A DNA stretch of 15,164 nucleotides, taken from positions 1 through 15,164 of the forward strand of contig CANNNN010000015.1 in NCBI GenBank assembly GCA_947506075.1. Reading direction: 5' to 3'. Position numbers and translations under genes: made by a program. The stretch is from Methylococcaceae bacterium. GTDB lineage: Bacteria; Pseudomonadota; Gammaproteobacteria; Methylococcales; Methylomonadaceae. This document shows positions 15,036 through 15,164 of this stretch, in pieces. The notes beneath the pieces are model-generated. The model saw only the letters and a program-made list of their open reading frames with translations, had not been told where the DNA came from and did no database searches. Each line of letters begins with the position of its first letter. Positions within the stretch are counted from its first letter, which is position 1.

Positions 15036-15164
15036 TTAGTTAGCAGCGAATGGATGTACAGCAGTACCTTTAGCAGCAACAACTTCAGCAGCAGTAGGTG
15101 AACCAGCAATAGCGCGTTTCAAAGCTTCTTTAGTTGCTTCGTAGTTGTATTGTTGGATCTTAGC
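15036..15164 (-). CDS. fae: Formaldehyde-activating enzyme Fae (C-terminal 42 residues only)
   Basis: Fae condenses formaldehyde with tetrahydromethanopterin to methylene-H4MPT, the entry step of the H4MPT-linked formaldehyde oxidation route. Only the last 42 codons are in the window, open to the right edge. They read AKIQQYNYEATKEALKRAI..., ending in TAVHPFAAN. This matches the C-terminus of Methylobacterium Fae, which I recall as AKIQKYNYEATK... and SATHPFAANA. Codon use is strongly biased (11 of 12 Ala codons are GCT), unlike the neighbouring genes, as expected for one of the most abundant proteins of a methylotroph. A strong terminator follows 25 nt after the stop. The remaining uncertainty is whether it is the main Fae or a paralogue. 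Confidence 0.88.
   Translation of the reverse strand, partial: AKIQQYNYEATKEALKRAIAGSPTAAEVVAAKGTAVHPFAAN

Overview
The window comes from a flagellated gammaproteobacterium that oxidises C1 compounds, most likely a methanotroph of the order Methylococcales (Methylobacter/Methylomonas type). Two things point there. The left third has the Pseudomonas/Vibrio-type flagellar order fleQ-fleS-fleR-fliE-fliF. The right edge holds tetrahydromethanopterin (H4MPT)/methylofuran C1-transfer genes: an MfnF-like protein, an MfnD-like ATP-grasp ligase, a HisA-like protein and the C-terminus of formaldehyde-activating enzyme (Fae). The exact genus cannot be fixed from the sequence alone.

Layout. (1) 1-6341, all on the minus strand: the flagellar master regulator fleQ, the fleS-fleR two-component pair (4-nt overlap), fliE, and fliF cut by the left edge. 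I read a sigma-54 (GG-N10-GC) promoter in front of fleS and another in front of fliE. This fits the cascade FleQ -> fleSR -> basal-body genes. (2) 6342-6625: a 284-bp AT-rich divergent intergenic region. (3) 6626-8995, plus strand: a CNNM/CBS/CorC transporter-like membrane protein, then a tight two-gene unit of a double-FHA-like protein and a PilZ (c-di-GMP receptor) protein. (4) 9047-10932, minus strand: radA (DNA recombination/repair) and a small retropepsin-like protease of the RimB family. (5) 11051-12115, plus strand: corA, a Mg2+/Co2+ channel. (6) 12155-14180, minus strand: mfnF-like and mfnD-like genes overlapping by 11 nt, read as an operon for the furan cofactor. (7) 14299-14976, plus strand: a HisA-like TIM barrel gene divergent from mfnD, with a perfect palindrome over its predicted -35 box. 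(8) 14981-15010: a bidirectional terminator shared with fae, which enters from the right edge on the minus strand.

How it works together. The left block builds and times the polar flagellum. The PilZ protein and FleQ are both members of families tied to c-di-GMP, although this FleQ appears to have lost part of the known c-di-GMP site. The right block belongs to formaldehyde oxidation: Fae condenses formaldehyde with H4MPT, and methylofuran (made by the Mfn proteins) is the carrier used later by the formyltransferase/hydrolase complex. The HisA-like protein is the least understood gene here. It keeps the catalytic-type aspartates of HisA but only one of the two phosphate-binding motifs, and it sits head-to-head with methylofuran genes, so it is the best candidate for an undescribed activity. 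No tRNA, rRNA, CRISPR array, IS element or phage gene was seen.
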